Source of the DNA: Eopsaltria australis
Lineage: Eukaryota > Chordata > Aves > Passeriformes > Petroicidae
NCBI GenBank assembly: GCA_034509425.1
Contig: JAVTVJ010000777.1
Location: 1 to 64,000 of the forward strand
Direction of reading: 5' to 3'
Length of the DNA: 64,000 bases
Position 1 is the stretch's first letter, and the number at the start of each line of letters is the position of its first letter. Below are positions 1-13,100 of this stretch, piece after piece. The notes beneath the pieces are model-generated. The model searched no databases. It was not told the DNA's origin and worked only from the letters and a program-made list of their open reading frames with translations. A program made the translations under genes and the position numbers.

Positions 1-829
1 CCTGTGGTTCCCTCGTCTACCCACCTCAGGGTTAGGGTATTCGAGGACAAGCGGATAGCAAAAGGCAACCACCGGCAGGAGGCCGGGGACACCAGAAAAA
101 GTATAACTGCAGAGGATCACAATTTTAAGCAAATTAACTAAACCGACAGAACTATTCAAACTGATGGTAAACACTCCAGTATCTCCTAAAATACCAGATA
201 AAAGCTTGCCTAGCCTCGGCATCTAAAAGCACAACCAAGCTTATGTACAATATGCTTTATAGCTTCCTTTTCACATACAAAGCTTAATACCAATATTTTA
301 ACATTTAAAAGAAAGAACGTTATAGCTCTGACAGATTTGGAGCAACCAAGAAACAAAGACTGGACCACATGATAAGTATTCCCAGATTTCCAGTGTTTTG
401 GGATTCACATGGCATAATTAAATATCTTTTAAGATGCCTTTGCTTTTTGGTATTTGATAAAACATCTTAGAACTTTTTATTGAGGCTCTAAACTTAATGT
501 CCTTCTACTCTTTTTGATTTGGATACACCACTCTTCATGAACGTTTCATTGTTCTAAGCATACCATAGAGCTCAGGATATTCCTGAGGTGATACTAGGTG
601 GCAGTACAATTCCTAGAAGGAGCAATGACAGTGCCACTCAAGAATACATAGAAGTGCAATACTCAATTGTTGCATAGTCTTTACTCCCAATTCTGCTTAG
701 CAGTTGCTGCCTTCCGGCTCAGAGAGAAATTGGATTTGTGGATTGTAAAGGGAAGCAGGTGAACATAATAACACTGCAGTAGAACAAAGGACAGGTAGAA
801 ACAATCTGTCCATTAGATCAGTAACATAC
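1..829 (-). other. TPPP: TPPP intron 3, 5' part
   Basis: Intron sequence following the donor GTATGTTAC (minus strand, 829-821). No further exon is visible. Positions 1-110 are richer in G+C and CpG than the rest and share the spaced words GTCTAC, CCACCT and AGGGTTAGG with the 3' part of the LTR at 9651-10161, so they may be an LTR remnant cut by the window edge. The remainder is plain AT-rich sequence. Confidence 0.7.
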
Positions 830-983
830 CGTTACTCCAGTTAAATCTGGGCCTTTTCCTTCAATTAGTTTATATATTTCTTGAAGTGCTTCCTCATCAC
901 TTTTGCCTTTAAATCGCTTCTTGGAGAGTTCTTGAAGAGCTTCCTTAAACTGCTCAAAAGTAATAGTTCTTACAGACTTTCCC
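830..983 (-). CDS. TPPP: TPPP coding exon 2 (middle of p25-alpha domain)
   Basis: A 154-nt internal exon. On the minus strand it follows a TTTCAACAG acceptor (ending at 984) and precedes a G|GTATGT donor at 829. Its first base completes the Lys codon begun in the upstream coding exon. It then reads 51 codons without a stop, starting [16 protein letters not shown] and ending [11 protein letters not shown]. Human TPPP has [12 protein letters not shown] at the same place and the same phase-0 boundary after GVT. The KRFKGKS segment is closer to TPPP2/TPPP3 wording than to KRFKDKS of human TPPP, which leaves a small doubt on orthology. The segment belongs to the folded, EF-hand-like core of the p25-alpha domain. 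It is too short and lacks a start codon, so it cannot be seen as a free ORF. Confidence 0.9.
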
Positions 984-3448
984 CTGTTGAAACACACAGC
1001 AATTGAAAGAAATTATAAGAGAGCACAAAAAGCATTCCAAGAATAGCAGAATGGTTTCAGTTTACCACAGTAAACAACAGAAAACTGCAACAGAACAGAA
1101 AGGACCATGCAGCCCATTTATGGTGTCAAATAAAACACATCCCAGAAATATCACTTTATTTTTATATGTACATCAGGAGGATAGCACCTCATAGGCTTGC
1201 CTTGATGAATGTTCAGAAATAAAGAGGAAATAAAGGGAGTGGGTCTACTGTCAAAATGCCTGCAGCTTATCAAATTAAATACAGTCTCATTTGGTTGATC
1301 ACTTTTAAAACCTGCACATATAAGACAAGTACTGAAGCATCTTAGGTGAGTCTTTTTATTTATTATTTTTTTATTCTTCTTTGAATAACTGGTCATCATA
1401 TTATTTATAAGTCACTATTCATGTATTGACAAGTAAGTTAAGAATTATTCTGCTATTGCGTAAAGCAAACTACTGAAAAGCATTTAAAAACTTGACATTC
1501 CTCCTCAATTGAAGACTAACAAATTTTTAAATGACACATTTAAATTCAATACCTGTTTTCCCTCACAGACCATCATCTTCAAAAATCATTCAAAGGTACA
1601 CAGAAAACACAATATAGTAGGCTGGTAAACTCATAAAACTCCCAGAAATTTGGAGCTGAATACTTGCTGTAGTTTTCACTAATAGGAAGACCATATTTTC
1701 ACATCAGTAAATTATTTACTTATATTTACTTTTAATGGAGACGATTTTGCTGTACAAGTGTGTGGTGCAAAATCTGACAAATGGAAAATTCACACTTTAC
1801 AAACACCAGTTTATACCGTCATTCCTGCAGATCTTTGATGGTCCATCACACCAAAGGGTTTGGTTGATAGAACTCTTACAAAGCATTCACTACAGAGATG
1901 TGTTCAACTAAGAGGAGGTTAATGCATGTCTGTTTTCTAGCATTTTAAAATATTTAGTTTAGGCAGGAGATAACATTGCAGAGTATACACTGTTCCACTC
2001 AATTCCCTAATATTAAACTAGTTTCAGTGCTCCTCATTATAAAATTAGTGAGTTTACTCACCATTAAAAAACCCAACTATTTTTAGTTGTTATGATTACA
2101 GCAGACACAAATCACACCTTTTCTTGCATTAGTAGATTAGATTCTCTGATCTTTTGAATAAGAATTTACACTCCAAAATTTAGCCATGTATTTTGAAGTA
2201 AAATTTAGTAGATCAAATAGAACCATTTTCAAAAAGATGTTTTTATACTTATGCTGATATAATCTTAAATAATACAATCTTCAAAAGCAGAAAATGTTTA
2301 CAACATTACAAAACTCTCAAAGAAATATTTGAGCGTCTGTGTTGCTGTGAAACATGCTACTACACAAGTTTTGTTTGCTGCTTGAATATTTCTTTTTATG
2401 CCAATTTAGAGAACATATCAAGCAAATCAGGGGAAAAAATAAGCAAGCACCACCACACAACCCAGAGCAGTCCTTTCAACAGAGACAGCTGTTTATATAG
2501 GAATGAGCAATAGATGCTAGGATAGAGAAAGTGTGCACTGGCAACAGAATCTTGGGCTAAAAAAGCAGTACATAGAAATCTAAGTTTAATTCAAGTGTCA
2601 AAAGACCATTGTGAAGAGCGATTCAACTATATGACATGGATTTATCTTAGACACCTTCAGTGATCAAATCCCTCTTAGCTGGAGGATGCCTCCACTAATG
2701 AAAAAGGGAAGTGAGATTTCTGGTTTAACAACCAACAGTGAGAAAGTGACTCCTACTTCAATTAACTAAACAAAATATGGAAATTTATCCCAGGCTTTTC
2801 AAACAAGTAGAAAGTGGGTATTCACAACAAAATTCAACACTAGCAGAACCCTTTACATAATTATTCATTACTAGCATCCTTTATTTTCAATGCAGCCCAA
2901 CATATGGAGCAAACATCAGCAATCCCCACAAAATAAACTTTATGTGTTTTTTGACCAGACATTGCTGTTTGCAATCACTTGTCTGCTTTAGGTAAAGCAT
3001 GTGCTGCAGTATCTCACAGAATTAGCTAGTAAAAAAACATCATGACAGTAGAAATGAAGAATATAATCCAGCATTTCATTAATCAGAAAGACACATGGAA
3101 TAAACTGCAATTAACTACCTGGAATTTCTCCAGGATTCTCATTAATAGGATTAACATCCCTCTTCTGATGAAACATGTCCAAGAACTTTTAAGTAGCTCA
3201 AGAGGTCAAGACTTCATTTTGTTTTGCCTCTCATTTAGAAAAAGAAAGCACTGGCAATCTCTGCAAAGCTTCAGCACAACACCCTAAGGCCCTAAGTTCT
3301 CTACAGTCTCACTGTATGCAAAACTGTAGGCCTTGCAAAGGCAGTTTTCTGTACCACCCAGGTTTAGCTTGGTTCATCACAATGGAAAAGAGAATAATCA
3401 CTTTCAGGAAAACCAGCAGAAATTCTTGTTGACTTGTTTATTTTTCAC

Positions 3449-3540
3449 AGAATATTCTGAGTTGAAAGGAACCCACAAGGATCATTAAATCCAGCTCTTC
3501 AGTGATCAAACCCATGAGCTTGTTGCTATTAGCATGAACC
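3449..3540 (-). mobile_element. CR1 LINE 3'-end fragment
   Basis: The plus strand reads CACAGAATATTCTGAGTTG, AAAGGAACCCACAAGGATCA and then a derivative of 'TCCAACTC', which is the reverse complement of the well-known avian CR1 3' terminus. The match fades after about 90 bp into AT-rich sequence. It is a 5'-truncated, diverged copy with no coding capacity. It has the same wording as the fragment at 54671. Confidence 0.75.
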
Positions 3541-4395
3541 AAATGAACTGATCTCAGGGTTTTATCGACACACGATGAATTATTGGTTGCACACTTATCA
3601 AATAGAAGAGCATAACTTTTTTTGCATGAATTAAAAGGAAAAATACATAAATATGGCTGCCCAGAGGAAGAAAGAATGTTTGGTCTAAGGCACAGGTATA
3701 CTTACATCTCATATTTGGTCTTTTCCCTGTCACTTACATGGGACAAGGAAATGAGTGGATTTTTTCCCTTCAGCCTAAGGTATAACCATGAATTGGATAC
3801 ATATATGACCAATGTACTATTGCAGCTGGACCCCACAAGAGAACAAATATGCATCATAGCTGATTTTCTTTAACAGCAAATATCATTAATTGGAGTGATA
3901 TTAAAAATAGGATTGGGAGTGAAGGAAATTTTGCAACTATATCCCAAGTATCCTAAATAAAACAGCTTTAATTTTGGAATTTGCTTTCTTTTTCTACACT
4001 CCAAAAATATCCCCTCTCACTCCCCCATCTATTACAATATTATCAAATCAACTTGTAAAGCATCATAATTAACTCCAAAACTCTACGGCTGCAACATATG
4101 TCAAGCCTTGTGGAAAACCCTAGGAACATAACATGTTCCGGCACTTTTGGTATGTGAGGTATGGTACATGTATGCCATGTACCAGCACCTCAATTACCAA
4201 GCAGCAATCCTACACCCCTCCTGTCTTTAGAGAGAGGTCTCTAAGAGCTCTGAGCAGTTGCTGTCATCATGGTTACTAACTAGAACAGCATGCTCCCCTT
4301 TCTTCTGTCTGTACAGTATGGATGGAATGCATAGGAGACCACAGACAGAGGAGAAGTCTTTCAACAAACCTTGATTTACACTCTCTCCAATCCAG

Positions 4396-5098
4396 GTCCA
4401 CAAAAACACTCCAGGGATAATGACTTGCGAGTTCTATTGGATGGAAAATTGGACATGAGCCAGAAACATGCACTCACAGCCCAGAAAGCCAACAACTGTA
4501 TCCTGGGCTGCACCAAAAGCAATATGGGAGCAGGGTAGGGAGAGGGTAGGGATTCTGCCCCTCTACCGTGCTGTGATGAGAGCCCACCTGGAACACTGCA
4601 TCCAGCTCTGGGGTCCCCAGCACAGGACTATGACCTGTTGGAGTGAGTCCAGAGGAAGGCCACAGAGTTGGTCAGAGAGAAGGAACACCTCTGCCATGAA
4701 GAGAAGTTGGGAGAGTTGTGGTTGTTCAATCTGGTGGAGACATGGCTCCAAGAGACCTTATTGTAGATTTTAGGGGGCTTACAAGGAAGGATGGGCTTTT
4801 TAGCAGAGCTGTTGTGATAGGACAAGGCAATGGTTGCAAACTAAAACAGGGTAGATTCAGACTAGATATAAGGAAGACATTTTTAAGAGGGTGGTGAAAC
4901 ACTGAAAGAGGTTGTCCAGAAAAATGGTAGATGGTCCATCCCTGGTCAGGTTGTATGGGGCTATGAGCAACCTGATCTCATGCAGTATGTCCCTGCTCAC
5001 TGGGGGAATGGCGAGGTGGTGGCGTTTACCTAGATGACCTGTAAAAGGCTCCCTCCAACTCCAACTGTATGAAAAATTATAATACTATGAACACTGTG
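4396..5098 (+). mobile_element. CR1 LINE 3' end, truncated (about 0.7 kb)
   Basis: Recognised by the ordered CR1 3' phrases: GACATGAGCCAGAAACATGC, CAGCCCAGAAAGCCAACA, ATCCTGGGCTGCACCAAAAG, GATTCTGCCCCTCTAC, CACCTGGAACACTGCATCCA, TGATAGGACAAGG, GTAGATTCAGACTAGATATA, and a tail ATAATACTATGA replacing the usual ATTCTATGA repeats. The sense of these words matches the reverse-transcriptase ORF strand, so the element lies on plus, antisense to TPPP. Only the end of ORF2 and the 3' UTR are present. Many substitutions and stops make it a dead copy. Small ORFs on both strands here are shadows. Confidence 0.92.
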
Positions 5099-8000
5099 TA
5101 ATACACAAGGCTGTCATATCCCCAATTTATTTTCACCATTTTTAATGCCCTGTTCATATTCAGGAAAGCCCTTTCTTGTACCAGCTTTTCAGACCTCATG
5201 AACTAAAGAAAAAAATCCAATCCACAACCCCTCAAATAAACTAATTCCTTTCTATTAAGCAACTGCTACAAAGAATCAGATTCTTTGTGTATATCTGTAA
5301 CTTGTTTTTAGAAGCTCATTACAAATATCTCGTTTCCATGGGAATAACAAAACAAATATATTCACTTCCATTTTCCAAGTGTTACAAGTTCAAACAACTT
5401 GTCTACAATTAAGTATGCCAAGGGTGAAGGCTCAGCTCTTAACACTCTTCTCTTAGGTTTAGCATTCCAGAGTTTGTATAGAAAGAAGATAAAAAACTGT
5501 ACACTAAAAAAATAATTTAAAAAATCAGGTGTTGGAATGAAAATTAAAACTGCCCAGAAAATAAGACAAAATGGAAAACAGCAAAAAACAAGGGAAGGCA
5601 GGACGGGAAAAAGGTTTTTACAAAACTAGATGTCATAAGGGTGGCCACTTCAATAAAAAGAACGAAATATATGAGGAACACTAATATTAAAAATTTTTAA
5701 AGCCCTATACTTCATTATGACACAAAGAAACCTTTATGTTTAGAAAGGATACATTCTTACATACTATTCTATTTTAAGCTCTGCTTCCTACAACAAACAG
5801 AATTACTCTATAATGCATCATCCTTCAGTGGCGGAAACTGTGTCCATGGCACGCTGATGACAGCCTCCTATATCTATGCCTACATTTGGGAACAGAATGA
5901 ACATACTCAGAAGAATTTTAGGAAGCTTCCCATCACTTCCCCTTCCTTGGTAAGTCTCTCCACATGTAGTCACTACATATTGCGGGATTTTGAACTCCTC
6001 AGTTTGCTCTTGGGAGCCCAAGTTCACCTATATAAAAGCATCAGTTCTGTGTCTGGACATCAGCAGAGTAAACAAAATGCAGAATACCAAATGTTGGCCC
6101 AAAGTAGATTGGAACAGCAAGTGATACAGTGTTCATTTGTAAATATTTCTACTAACAGTGCTCTGAATTCTTAAATGTGAAAGTGTACTGCTGCAAATAG
6201 ATACTGTGGGCTTGAATACTATTTGGATTAATAGTTGTCCACAATTTCATCTGAAAAGTTACACAATTACACTCTATACATCCAATACACAAAATCCTTT
6301 ACTAGTATTAGAGATCTTTATCTCCACAGCACTGAAACAGTTCAGTGTTAATACAACAAAGTTGACAGCTTAATAGGTCCTGCTGTAATCTCCAAGCTAC
6401 CAAAAGTCATCCCATATTCCCATCACAGTGGGACACTTTTCTATTTTCTTACATTGAAGATAGAAAAGAAGATGTAAAATTACAGAGAGAAGCTTCTATT
6501 TTTGTTAGCATGCCAGAGAGGACTATGGCAGGATGCAATAACCAGGAGTTCTGCTGTGGAAATTGTCATCTATTCACAAAGGTCTAAGGAGTATAGCAGG
6601 TCTGACAAAGGTCTAAAACACCATATTTAGAGGTGGGAGCCCAACAAATGTTTTTTGCATAAACTCTTACAGAAGGAATCTTGTTTGTAAGGTTTATTTA
6701 TTCTAAATTCACTAGGGACTTGGGTGTCTGATCAACTCAGCAGTCAAGTAAAACTCAACAGCATCTTTTCTTGTAAATTAGAGCAGTAATTGGAGTACTT
6801 CCTATATTTATTCCCTTCCCAAGGCAGTCTCATTCATTCAGAAAACAGAATGAAGGACCATGCTGGCAAGAGAATGCATGAGCAGCTTATTTGTCACAGT
6901 TTCTGACTTTCTGGCACAATAAGCCTGATCAGGCTATTTCTGATTTGCCACTATTGCTCCCACAGCTATGTAGGCAACTGCTAACTAATACTAAGAAACA
7001 TTTCTAAATTATCAGAAGTAATCATAGAAAATTATTCAAATTAATCAGATAAAGGCATCATCACTGAGAACAAGACCATAAGTCAGGTGTTTTATCCTAA
7101 GGGCTAACCAAAGGTATATTTCCGAAAGACATTCAGCCTTGATTTCAAACTTTAGCTGTTTCTCTTTTATCTTAACAAGCCATACTAAAAACTCACTATA
7201 GTTGAAACTTTCTGATTTTCATATGAAGATTTTTCTTATTTAGAACTTTACAGCAGCAATTTTGTTACTACTATTGTTATGACCCAGAGCATTCACCCCT
7301 CTTTTTTTAGTAGAACAGATACTTCCTCGCTACTTGTAAAAACACCAAGTCTTCATGATGTGATCTATAAACATAATGTATGTCAATAATAATTGCTAGT
7401 GGTATTTGCAGTGCACATGTTGACAATCATAATGCACCACAGACAAATTAAAATTCCTTGAAGCAAAATAGGTTTGTTCTGGTCTCTACAAAATACAGCA
7501 CTCATCTAACAGATATATTTTTTTTCCAAGCATGTCTGCTGTACTGCTATCACCACAAAGTCCAAGGTTGTTTAACCAAGACACAGATTATGCCACAGGG
7601 CTGGTGTTTTATTTTGCTTTTTTTGTGGTTTACAATTTTCACTTTCTCCTCTCTTATACAGCTTAGAATTTCTGCTGGCTATCAGCATGATAATTCATAG
7701 CCATGAAGTCCCGAACTAAAGGTAGATCACTAGGTAGCTAACCTGGCAAGCTAATGGAATATTGAAGATATCCTGTGAAGGTCTGGTTTTTGCTATGTAT
7801 CAGTCAAGAACAGAATAAAAAACTCCTAAGATATTCAGTGCAGAAAAAAACCCCTTAAAAATGAAAAAGAGAAGATTTTCTTGGATAAAACTGAACAATG
7901 TATGATTAACCCAAAGCACAGGCTTGTGCCTAAATTTTAAAAATATAGCTGAAGACAGATGAACAAGCGAAGAAAGCTCCTGTAATACTGTCAGGGTATT

Positions 8001-9261
8001 AGCACTGCACTAACTAACAGCTCAAAAGAGACATGGTTAAAAAAACAAAATAAAGGTAACAAAACTTCAGGTATCACCTCACATCAGATTTCTGCCCAAT
8101 TAATGGGTAAAACTGGGATACTGAAATTAGACATCTGTATGTTGACGCAGGAGTAATTTGGCAAATTGTGGGGAAAGAGGCACAGAAGACATCTTCAAAA
8201 AAATGATCCCAGGAAGAAGCTACAACAGAGATCTTCAGCTACAGTAGTGGTCACTTCTGGAACAGAGGCGCCTTCAAATGCATGGCTATTTATCACAAGT
8301 GGATTCTTTTGAGGGGAAGAGTACGACTGACAACGAAGACATCCAGATGACCTTCACAATTAATCTAAGATAGATAGCATCTTGGCCAAGTCACACTATA
8401 GGAGATGGACTAGATAGCTTCATATACCCCATGACCACAAGGGAATGCCATTAACAGTTTTCCAGGAAAGGAAACAAGACAAGCACAATGCAAAATGCAG
8501 TACCAAATTCTCTCACTGTATCACTGCAAACAGTCATGACTTACAGAAATCTTTCTGGGAGTGGGCCACAAGGGCAGAACACCTCAGATCATTCACTCAG
8601 GAACTGAACCGGGAATGGCCAGTTTTCCCTCCTGGTGCTTTTTGTCTCAATGAGCAAGGGTAAAGCAGAGTATGCCCAGTTTATTCTAAGTACCTGAAAC
8701 TGGGACAGCTGCTATGCTGTGAAAATCTGAAGCAAGAGGACATCAACAGCTCACTAAACCAGCAGTTGATACTTTTATTAAACTTCACTGCAACTTATGT
8801 ATTTTAGGCTTCTATTATGAAAACTCTACTTTCTGATATTTGAGTTAACACTTCTCTCCTCTGGACTTTTCTTTTATCCTATGTGCTTCACTCATGGTGA
8901 AAATCAATTTCCTTTAAAATAAAGTCTGAAATTCAAAAAAAGACAAACCCAACAGCTATAAGCCTATCAGATAAAATAATATTGAGAAGGGAACAAAGGG
9001 GGACTGGGAAAAAATACAACTTGGCAAAAACACTACTAAGTAAAATCTTCCAAAGGAAAGCAAATCCCAGAATGAGTTAAAGAGGTAAAGAGACTTAATG
9101 GGATTTACAGAGGATGAGGAAAAGAGAAAGTCCAAGCAGACAGTAGGTCTGATAGTTATATACGGCTTAGAGAAAAAGATTAAATTACCTAAAGAGACTA
9201 GCAGAATCCAATTATTTCACATTTTTGGGGGGTTTTCATCAGTCTAAGAGAACAAAAATAA

Positions 9262-9301
9262 CGTTACATTTGAATATTCAATAATGAATATTCATGTAAC
9301 G
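9262..9301. repeat. Short inverted repeat (AT-rich hairpin)
   Basis: Left arm 9262-9280 and right arm 9285-9301 are complementary except for a 2-nt TT bulge in the left arm, with a 4-nt ATAA loop. Arms start CGTTACAT and contain GAATATTCA, itself palindromic. It lies in intron 2 with no recognisable TSD. It could be a MITE relic or a cruciform-prone palindrome. Confidence 0.7.
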
Positions 9302-9644
9302 GTTAGCTACTGATAAGAAGTATTAGGAAAAACTCTGTGAAGCCTGAAGAAAGCACATGCCCCAACTTACATCAAAGGAGTTTGTAAGTGTACTTGGCAT
9401 GAAAGGCATGGACCAGAGTTTGGAAAGAGATACAAACATGTGCTACCAAGCAGCCTGGGACTACTTCAGTTTTTCCTTGTTTTAGGAGAGAAATCATCCA
9501 TCTTGTGGTTAATCAATCCTGTGGACCCTACCCAAAGAATGTAAAAACTGTACACACAGAATGGACAGAAGACAATAATTTTATCAGTCCTTAGAATGCT
9601 GTCTACTCCTGTAAAAGAATCCAATAAATTGCATACAACTTGCA

Positions 9645-9650
9645 GATAAT
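9645..9650. repeat. Target-site duplication, left copy
   Basis: GATAAT directly before the LTR start TGTTGTGG. The identical hexamer follows the LTR at 10162-10167. Confidence 0.85.
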
Positions 9651-10161
9651 TGTTGTGGTGGTTTAGCCCACATTTCCCCTATGTTGTTTTAAAAGGTTTC
9701 TCCCCACAGAACTGTGCCACAAAGTTCTCCTTTCCTCGGTACCCCATTAACCCCTGCTTCTCTCTCCCCTCTCCTCCCCATTGGTGCCTGTTATGTCATT
9801 CAACCCTGTCTCCACCCCCTAGCCCTCAGATTATTGGTTAATGATGTTCTGCCCACCCCTTGTATGCCTCTGTATAAAGCCAACCAATTTCCTGTGTTCT
9901 GCATTCTTTTGCCCCTGCGTCTCCTTCTGGGTTGTTTGTTCTTGGTCCATGGTACGGACCCCAATAAATGCCTTGGAACTGCAAGCAAAAGACCCCTCCC
10001 GCCTTTCCGTCTCTGGGGATGCTCTGAGTCTACCTGTGCCCACCTAACAGGGTTAGGCTGTGTGTTTGCATGGGTGCTGGTGAGGCACCACCAAAGCAAC
10101 TCCATGAGGGACGCTGTGGGAAAAACATGGCATCGGTCTATCGACCCCGCACACTGCGTCA
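9651..10161 (+). mobile_element. Solo LTR of an endogenous retrovirus (6-bp TSD)
   Basis: A 511-bp unit starting TGTTGTGGTGG and ending CTGCGTCA (TG...CA). It is flanked by exact GATAAT duplications, the size typical of class II / ERVK-like avian retroviruses. On plus it shows a TATAAA box at 9873-9878 and a polyadenylation signal AATAAA at 9963-9968, so the LTR is oriented plus, opposite to TPPP. No gag, pol or env remains on either side, so it is a solo LTR formed by recombination. The 150-aa and 143-aa open frames that cross it on either strand are not proteins: they track the C-rich U3/U5 sequence. Clean TSDs and intact signals suggest a fairly young insertion. Confidence 0.92.
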
Positions 10162-10167
10162 GATAAT
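10162..10167. repeat. Target-site duplication, right copy
   Basis: GATAAT, identical to 9645-9650, directly after the LTR end. Confidence 0.85.
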
Positions 10168-13100
10168 GTTGTTCAATAACATAGAAATCCACCCCTTGGG
10201 TGTATGAAGGACTGATACTATTTGACAGCACAATTTAGGTGGAAGTTAAGACATTAAAGGACATGGCAGGAGTGAGCGAAACTAGCCAAAGTACAGAAAC
10301 ATGTAGGAAATTAGGAGCAATTCAAAAAAGAGGTTGCAAACAGGTCTTAGACACAAATGGTAGGGGACAAACTAGTGTTGAAGCAGAAAGACAATGCCTC
10401 AAAATCAGGCTTCTGGCATATATGCTGATTTCTTCTCTAGAAAGCTCAATTTATTTGCTCTTCTCTTTGGTTCTTGTCATCTTAAGGATATGCACTATCA
10501 CAGACCATAGAGGAAGGGAGCAGAAATAAACCACAGTGTAATAACCCAATACAGTACACAGCTGCCAGAGATACTGCTGAGCACATCCAAGAGGATCATG
10601 TCATAGTGCTCATTAAGTCAGCCTCAAATAAGTAAATTAAAGCAGTTAAGAACAGTTGAAGATTTACTAAGCATTCTAAATAGCCAGTCACTTCATCTGT
10701 CAGTCTTCCCCAGGCTGAGCTTACCACACAAGCTAGTGGTAAGCTATTTTCATATAATACTTAACATTTTATCTTCAGAGAGCTGGAAAAGCTGATAGAA
10801 CCACTGCAATTTCAAAAGCTCTTTCTGCTGTTGAAGAGAAGGGGCTTAAGGCAAAAGCATTACAACTGAGAGGACAAGGCAAAGAACCAACATCACCTGT
10901 ATTTTCTCCACCAGTTAAAGCAGTGGACTGCTTTAACTGCCTAATAACCCAGGAAAAGAAAACTAGGATGCACATCCTTCTACAGCTCACCAGCAATCCC
11001 ATGTCTCATTCATGTCCCAGAACAAAAAACCAAATAAACCAGAATTTGGGGTTTATTTTGATTCTCTCTCTTGATTTCACACTTAGTGTGAAAATATTTA
11101 ATTAAAAATGAGACCAATCAAAGTAAAATGAAACAACATCCAACACAAACACTGGTGAAAGAAAACTAGAACATTGTGACAAGCCATGACCACGGGTAAG
11201 GTCAATGCTGCATGACAAAACATCCTCTAAGCAGAACTGAATGCATTTGATCCCAGGCAGTTAATCCATAGAAACTATACAAAATTGTTCATAAGTGTGA
11301 CTAGAAAAAGATTCTCAAAGACAGCTTTCACATTACTATCTATTTTTCAGGACTTCATTTATATTATTAACTTGAATTTATATAAATAGATAACACTCAG
11401 AGATAGGAAGAGAACACAACCTAATGAACATTTTCATGTTAGCACCCTCAGGCTTTTGGTAACCAGTAGCCTTCCTTACTGCTTTCTCTCTACATACAGT
11501 GTCAATGTTTTGACTGAGTTGACATTCAGGGAAGACATTACATTTTTGATAAGACCAGATAACCAAGAATAGGACATGATGTTTGACAGGGTAATAAAAA
11601 GCAGAATTCTCACAATAGCAAAGAGAGTTACATGAGACAGTGCTGTTTTTATTAATGAGACCCAGAACAGAAAAGCTTCATATTTAACAACTAGAAATTG
11701 AATGGTTATATGGTTTGACATCCCACTCAATTTAGAGAAAATTCAAACTCAGGGGGACAGAGAACAATGGCATTATTAAATAGAACTGGATCTTAACTCC
11801 TTAAGTCTCAAGATATTAGAGCTTAAATTATGCTTCCATTAAGAACTGAATTATACTCTGAAATTACACCATTGCACAAGGGACAGGATAATAACTGAAT
11901 CCAACTCTTTATTATGGAACAACAGTGAGCATCCAAGCTTCTTGCTAGCAACATACTACTCAAAAATTTTTCTCCTCTCAGTTTTTTCTTAAAATTATAT
12001 TAAACCACAAACCCTACTTTTATGTGCTACTAAATTTCCTGGAATTTCTTTCTCATTTTTCACCTCAGATTTTGTGATGTTTCAGCAAAAAGCCTAGCTG
12101 TGTATCCTTACAATGTCTAATATTATAAGGGATTTTTAATTCCCAGTCAGGAATTTAATAACTTAAAATTTAATAATTTAAAATTTTTAGCCATTTTTCC
12201 TACATTGAGCCTATCCAGATCAGAGCTGCATGCAAAGTACAATGCAAAATTGTGGCAAGGCAAAGGGTATTGTGGGGACATGTTTTTAAATCACTGTGAA
12301 GCTCAAGTAAAAGCACAAGTACAATTTGAACATTTTATTGCTTGTTCCTATGGAGAAAGATGTTTGGATAGCTGTTTCAGTGAGGCCTCTGACAAAACTC
12401 CCATCCTAATTCAGAAATTACACTGGTCAATATAAAGAAAAGAAGTCCCTGGCTGATAACAAGAAAAATAAAGGAAAAGGAATGAATAACACAACCTTGA
12501 ATTCATATAGAGCATATTCACTCTACTGTTCAGGCATGGCAGCTGTTAATCACCATAGTGTGCCAGGATAGAGCAAGTTTATTTGTATTTCTTGGCCAAG
12601 AAATTCAGAAAGTGCTGATAGCTGAGGTAACCAGCTCCAGGACATTCCTCCCTATCCTCCAAGTAAGTATTTCCAGTTGCAGACTGGTTTTCGTTGAGTT
12701 TTTTGTGAGAAAAGTACAATAGCATTTAATACTATATGTAAGAAATAGTATACATATTTTTCAAAAATAGGTTTGGATAGTTATTTCTGAAACATAATTT
12801 AAACATTAAGCAACACAGCTTGATGTATTTGGGAATTGCAGCCAGCTCAGCAGACAAGCTCAGCAGTAAACAACTCACTGCTTACTAAAATGCAATTATG
12901 GAAGCCAGAGCAGCAGCCCTCTAAGCCAAGGTGGAATTTTCCTTTAGAGTTTAATTATACAGAATTTAAAACCAAGAGCTTTATCAGATTGTCTCAATAA
13001 GAAAATACCATTGTCAGATGGTTTTACAATAGCATCATTCCAGTTTTTCAAAGGATTTCACAGAGTTGGATTGTTTTCCATGTCAAATCACACCTAACCA

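Noticed and set aside
29..40. GGGTTAGGG as telomeric repeat
   Set aside because: Only one and a half units are present, with no array.
4468..4825. Small frames over the CR1 copy as a possible ORF2 remnant gene
   Set aside because: The frames are in mixed phases and strands, and the region is the CR1 3' end with many substitutions. No intact reverse transcriptase segment is present.
9714..10231. 150-aa plus and 143-aa minus frames
   Set aside because: Both lie over the solo LTR and end in or just past its edges. An LTR does not encode them.
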